From assembly GCA_027943245.1 (NCBI GenBank), contig JANDJZ010000471.1, forward strand, positions 1-37,592: a DNA stretch of 37,592 bases, read 5' to 3'. This DNA is from Acanthamoeba sp. SK_2022b. Its lineage: Eukaryota > Discosea > Longamoebia > Acanthamoebidae. A model generated the notes under the pieces. It ran no database searches and was not told the origin of the DNA. It saw only the letters and a program-made list of their open reading frames with translations. Each line of letters starts with the position of its first letter. Within the stretch, counting starts at the first letter, position 1. Made by a program: the position numbers and the translations under genes. Shown here piece after piece: positions 32,600 through 37,592 of this stretch.

Positions 32600-35500
32600 A
32601 TGAACCGGGGAGGGCAGAAAGGGACGGCGAAAGGACACGTAAAGAAGCACAAAACGGAAATATGGAAATGGTTCAGCAAGCTGTCGCTCGAAGAGAGAGG
32701 CAATGTGCTGCTCTGGGAGGATCGCGAGGGCACCTGCCTGCTCAAGCAGATGTACAAAAAGAAGTCTACCGAAGGCGAAGGCTTCTTCCTCTCAGGTCTG
32801 CCCCTGCACCCTTTTTTTTGTCCTTTTCTTTCAATTTCAAATCCTGAACTTAATGCAATAATTCAGTCGATGATCCCGCCCTTCGCAAACTGAATGCACT
32901 TGCGCGTAACAACGACCCTATGCTGCCCCCAAGCGAGAACTTCTGCTTCACCAAGTTTTCCCACCTCGACAACTACTTCTGGTACGCGTCACCAGCCTCC
33001 CTCCCATACGCACCACTTGGAGTTGGACATCGCTCACCTCGCACACACATTGGCGTGGGCCTTCCCAAGGCATCCCGAGAGCGTGATGCGCGTGGACCGC
33101 AAGCTGGAGGACGCCATTCGGCTCTGCGACACCCGCGAGTACTGCGACACGCTCACCGTAGCGTCGGACCTGCTGAAGGATGCCGACAAGTACACGCGAC
33201 CCCTCCTCTCACTCTCGCTTGCTCATTCGCTCGTCCCGCTCGCGTCGCTCTCTGTCAATGCTTGGCCACGCTCGGCTGATCGATCACCGCGCCTGGCCTT
33301 CAGGTTCCTTGGCACGATGGAGGTGGTCACGCGTGGCAGCTTCCTCACCACCCCGTGTAAGGTCATCTGGGACGAGAAGGCCAGCGAGTGGGTGTGGGAC
33401 GCGCCCTCCTGGTTCCAGAGCATGGGCTACTACACCCTCGGGACCTACGTGGCCCACAAGCTCGAGCAGGTAACTCTCGTGGCCACCTCTCTTGCGAGAG
33501 CGACGGTGGGTGGACTCACAACAACGTTCGCCGTGCAACGTGTGCAGGCCATCTGGCGGAGCTACTTCCAGGCCCACGACCTCGACCCGCGCAAGAACCC
33601 CACGCGCCCGCTTGCCAAGGGCAAGGGCACGCGCGAGCGCATGTACAATTTTTCGCCCAACACGCAGGGCCTGCACTCCAAGCGACATCTCATCAGCTTC
33701 TGGAACAGCCTCACGGCCGACGGTACCGCGACTGCGCCTTCCCAGGGACTCGCAGGCCCGAGCTAACGCTGCCCGGTCGTTGGGGTTGTGGCTGTGAAAC
33801 AGAGCGGCATCGGATCGTGGGGAAGATGGGCAACATCATCGAGGAGGTGATGGTCGAGGACAAGCGGAAGGAGGGCAAGGCGCTCGACTTTAGGAAACCC
33901 CTCGAGACGCTGCTCAATCTGTTCGTGACCTTTGTCGACGACAAGGCCATGGAGATGGAGGGCTGCCTCGACTATCCCACCACCAGCAGCCACCACTACT
34001 CCACCGCGATCCACAGCGAGTCGTCCAACGAGCCCCACTTTATCGAGTTTGTCTACTTCTCGCCCATGCACCGCGCCTTTGAGCAGTGGGACCTGATCGT
34101 ACGCCGGATCGGGCGCTGCATTCAGTCGGGCTACACCGAGAAGATCGGTACGGCTGCACCCACCGCCACGCCCATCGCCACGCACGCATTTGTTTACCGC
34201 CTGGTGATTGCCTGTACCACGTCTGTTCTACTCACTCACTCACTCACACGCACGCGCACACACAGCCATGGACCTCATCCTGGGCGAAGAGAACGACAAG
34301 CGCAAGCGCAAATCGAAGAACAAGTCAAAGTCCAACGCCAAGGGCAACGCCAAGGCTCGCGGCGGTGGCGGCAAAGGAAAGAAGCAGCCGGACCACGGCA
34401 ACCAGCAACGGCAGCGGACCACCGAGAAGCAGAAACAGGACAAGATCAAGAAGAGCAAGGACGTGAACGTACGTTGATCCGCGCGTGCCCGCTTTCCTTT
34501 GTGTTTTGTTTGCTCACGCGACCCTCCGATCGACAGAGGTACGTGACCGCTCTTGTTCGGTCGTACCTGCTCGACCGAGTCGAGGCCTTCCTGGTTCGCC
34601 CTCCCCCCCTCCCCCCTCTCATTTCCTCGCTACCAGAGCGAGGGCCCAGCGCTGTGTTCGATTCTCGCTCATCAAAACTGGATGTCTATAATAGAACGAA
34701 AAGGCCCTCGCGGCGACGGAGAGCAAAGATCAGTGGCCTGCTTCCTCTTCCTCATCATCATCGTCGTCATCGTCGTCATCTTCCTCCTCCTCGACCTCTT
34801 CGCAGGCCTCGTCATCGTCATCGTCGTCATCATCTTCTTCCTCCTCCTCCTCGTCGTCATCGCTAGGGCACAGCGCGCCTCATGCGGCGACGCCAAAGAA
34901 GCGAAAGAAGAAGAAATCCAAGGGCCGATCGCGCAGCGCCATTCTGCAACGACCGGAGCGCCCGTCGGAAAGCGAAGGCGCCCCGCCATCGGGCCACGCT
35001 CAGCCAGAGACCAAGGACGACGGGGCCGGCAGCGCCGAGGGCGGGCCGAAGAAGCTGACGTTCAGCGACCTGCCGCAGAGGGGCAAGTCGGCCGACTTGG
35101 GGCGAAGCCTCGACACGATTCTCGAGGTGGCGGTCACCGAGGCGGCCGAGCTCATCCCCGTGCGGCGGGTGGCGCTGCGGTCCAGCCTGGGCGGCGGTGG
35201 CGGGGGCGACGACGACACGACGGTCATGAAGCGCCGCTACAGCTCGCCCGCCCACATTCCGGACCACCAGCCCTCGAGCGGCATAAGCAGCAGCTACGCG
35301 AGCAACAGCAACAGCTATTGCACGACCGACGACGACGAGCTGAGCTACACGTCGGAGAGCTACTACTCGACCGACGAGGAGAGCGGGTCCGTCGAGGATC
35401 TCGCGTCGCCGCTCTACCACGGTAAGTCCCCGCCTGTCCTCCCGGGCCCTTCATTCGTGCTGTGCTGTGCTGTGCTGTGCTGTGCTGTGCTGTGCTGTGC

Positions 35501-37592
35501 TGTGCTGTGCTGTGCTGTGCTGTGCTGTGCTGTGCTGTGCTGTGCTGTGCTGTGCTGGCCAGGCCAGGCCAGGCCAGGCCAAAGTGCTGACTGGCTCGCA
35601 ATGAATGACTGTGGCGACAGGGAGCGAGATCGGGTCGTGGCACTCGTCGGGGGAGTCGCTGCTGGGGTACCTGCCGGGCGAGCTCAGCTTGAACGCGGCG
35701 GTCATCGCAGGCCACGTGAGCCCGAGCGACACCTACTACGACATCAAGAGCGACGACGAGTACTATTCGACGTTCACCGTCGTGTCCTCGCGCCGGAAGC
35801 GCAACCGGAACCGACAGAAGGTCAACGCCAACGAGGAGGCCGAGGCCGAGAGCGAGACGCACAGCGAGAACGAGGTCGAGGCCGACAAGGAGGGCGGCAA
35901 GGGCCGGGGCCGCGGGCGACGACGAAAGGCGGTCATGAAGCGCAGCAAGAGCCAGGAGTGCTGCAGCCGGAAGGAGGTGGAGAAGCCCGCGGCCGCCTCA
36001 CCCGTGAAGAAGCCCGCCGCGACCGGTGGCACCGCCCCGGCCTCGGCCACCGACGAGACCGCCACGTCTCGCGCGGTGCGGCCCACGCGCAAGAGCAGCA
36101 GCAAGTCGCTCCCGCACGAGGTCAAGCGGAGCGCCCCGGCGGCGCTCTTCCGCGAGAAGGTGAGCGGCATACTCAACCGGAGCGCGCCCTCGTTCTCGGC
36201 CATCGTCAAGGGCCTGACCGAGGAGAAGGGCAAAGGGCGAGAGCGGGCGCTTGTACAGAAAGAGCGCGAGGGCGAGCGGAAGGAAACGCTCGACGCGGCC
36301 GCGAAGCCCGCCGTCGCCGTTGCCTCCTCCTCCACCAAGGACACCGCCGCCACGACCACCAACAAGGTGATGACCTACAGCGAAGTCGTCAACCGAAAGG
36401 AGAGCGGTGGCAGCGGCAGCGGCAGCATGGCGGTCGTCAGCGTCGTCAGCAACCCGGCCCCCGCCAGCAGCAGCGCCGTGCCGGCGGCGTGGGCGCACAA
36501 GGACGAGCGCCCGGCAGACGAGGAGAGGCGAGCCGCCGCGGCGGATGTAAAGGGCAAGGAGAGGGTCTACGACTACGACGACGACGAGGACGAGCAGGCG
36601 GCGGAGGAAGGAGATTTTGTCGACGAGGACGAGGACGAGGACGAGGACTCGCCCACCGAGGAGGAAGAGCAGTTGGTCAACGAGGCGACCAAGCAGCTGC
36701 TACTCCAACAACAGCAGCAGCAGAATGGCGGTGGAACGGCCGGCCGGCCCCGCATCCGGCCCATTCCCATGCCCTTCACCAACCTCAACATCCACGCGGG
36801 GCGGATGACCAACTCGTCGCCGCCGTCGCCCTCGTCGCACTCGACGCCGCCGTCGCCCATGATCAACTCCCTCCTGCCGCTGTCGTCGCTTTCCCCGCCC
36901 TCGTCGCCCGACGTCATCCAGCGGCGGACCCGAGCTAGGCACGGCCCAGCCCCACTCGCGCGTGTTTTCTCAAACTGGGTTGGCTCGGCTCCCTCTGATG
37001 ATCCACACACTGTAACACACACGCACACGCACACACACAGAGCGCGATCTCAGCCGCCCACGAAGGAGGTTACCACCACGCCGTCGCCATCGGCCGCGCC
37101 CAACCCACAGATCACCCACCGACCACAGCCCTACCGGCACTACAAGACAACAGGTGCGCGTGCCGCCTCTCCTCGTCGCTAACAACCCAAACAAAAAAAA
37201 CAAAAAACAAAAACAAAAAACACAAAACTAGAACAAAGAAGAGGAAACTGCTACTGCTCCTTTCTATGTGTGTGGCACTCACCAGAACCGTGTATGGGGG
37301 GGGGGGCGGAGTGCAGACAGCTTGATCCAGCTGGACAAGCAGGGCCAGAAGCGGAAGGTGGTGGAGTCACTGCCCGAGCTGCAGCTGGCCGACCATCTGA
37401 TTTCTCAGAGGAGGAACACCTACCAGCAGTTCCCGCACCACTACATGCGCGAGAACGGCGGCAGCGGGGAGAACAACTACCACACGGTCAACCGCTACGG
37501 CTACAACTACAACCGCCCGCGCCTGTGGCAGATCATCCAGGAGGAGAGCGAACGCAGGCACACCCCCCTCCTCTACTTCTGCCCGCGCTCGC
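32600..37592 (+). CDS. Large low-complexity protein of unknown function, 3' end outside window
   Basis: Eleven visible exons: 32600-32795, 32867-32981, 33070-33189, 33304-33469, 33548-33722, 33803-34147, 34266-34468, 34537-34593, 34695-35421 (34704 is an alternative acceptor), 35621-37153 and 37317->37592. I do not recognise the family. The first 380 residues are globular and rich in Trp, with WFSKLSLEER near the start and FWNSLTADER further on, which suggests a repeated fold. A basic Lys-rich linker follows, then a run of more than 30 Ser, then Ser/Tyr/Asp-rich, Arg/Lys-rich, Ala/Pro-rich, acidic, poly-Gln and Ser/Pro-rich tracts. The last exon is Tyr/Asn/Arg-rich (YHTVNRYGYNYNRPRLWQII). This composition suggests a disordered scaffold, possibly RNA-linked. 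An extra intron may lie at about 36963-37047, because the translated CA repeat there looks non-coding. Confidence 0.7.
34741..34862 (+). repeat. TCx-rich tract coding for poly-serine
   Basis: TCA, TCG and TCC codons encode two long Ser runs, broken by TSSQA, inside exon 9 of the right-hand gene. Confidence 0.8.
35461..35580 (+). repeat. (TGTGC)19 followed by (GGCCA)n pentanucleotide repeats in an intron
   Basis: Nineteen perfect TGTGC units (35461-35555) are followed directly by GGCCA units (about 35557-35580). Both lie in the intron between the exons ending at 35421 and starting at 35621. Confidence 0.96.

Noticed and set aside
35097..36938. A 613-residue open frame through the TGTGC array
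   Set aside because: It encodes a VLCCAVLCC run from the repeat. The donor at 35421 and acceptor at 35620 remove the repeat and restore the other frame, which is rich in coherent protein sequence.
1..37592. CRISPR arrays, insertion sequences, prophage or other bacterial systems
   Set aside because: The repeats are microsatellites without spacers, no transposase or integrase was seen, and the spliced genes show nuclear eukaryotic DNA.

Overview
The window looks like nuclear DNA of a GC-rich, intron-dense free-living amoeba. Acanthamoeba is the best guess, inferred from base composition, very many short GT-AG introns, tight gene spacing and gene content. No bacterial operon signals, transposon or CRISPR array was seen. 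All gene models below come from reading both strands and joining exons by splice site and codon phase. In every complete model the phases close exactly from ATG to stop.

Layout, left to right: (1) a minus-strand gene, cut by the left edge, for a BAT2/PRRC2-N-like RNA-regulatory protein with a long Glu/Arg/Lys coiled coil and RGG boxes (1-3558). (2) Head to head with it, a 29-exon signalling gene: leucine-rich repeats, formin-type GBD/FH3, four talin-F0-like ubiquitin folds, and a C-terminal RasGEF (4106-11907). (3) A secreted agarase-like glycoside hydrolase joined to an EGF-like module and a GH16/ConA-like domain (12175-15227). (4) An intronless class 3 lipase (15611-16621). (5) On the minus strand, the nucleolar ribosome-assembly factor RBM28/Nop4 (16720-21094). 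(6) Divergent from it, a small acidic single-span membrane protein with a Tom22-like layout (21428-21757). (7) An AT-richer stretch with two tRNA genes, Val(AAC) and His(GTG). (8) DNA primase small subunit (22791-25132). (9) Minus-strand ATX1-type copper chaperone (25457-25744). (10) Minus-strand Vti1-type Qb-SNARE (26014-27105). (11) Zinc-ribbon Nudix NADH pyrophosphatase (27563-29462). (12) Calcineurin A with calcineurin B helix, calmodulin site and autoinhibitory segment (29688-32132). (13) A large low-complexity protein of unknown function, cut by the right edge (32600->37592).

The genes do not form one pathway. They are a normal eukaryotic mixture of housekeeping (primase, RBM28, tRNAs, SNARE, copper chaperone), signalling (RasGEF, calcineurin) and secreted or food-digestion functions (glycoside hydrolase, lipase). 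Three pairs are divergent and probably share promoter regions: 3559-4105, 21095-21427 and 27106-27562. The most unusual items are the domain layout of the RasGEF protein, the fused glycoside hydrolase, the intron repeats with a consistent sense-strand orientation, and a 5' splice-site preference for GTRCG.
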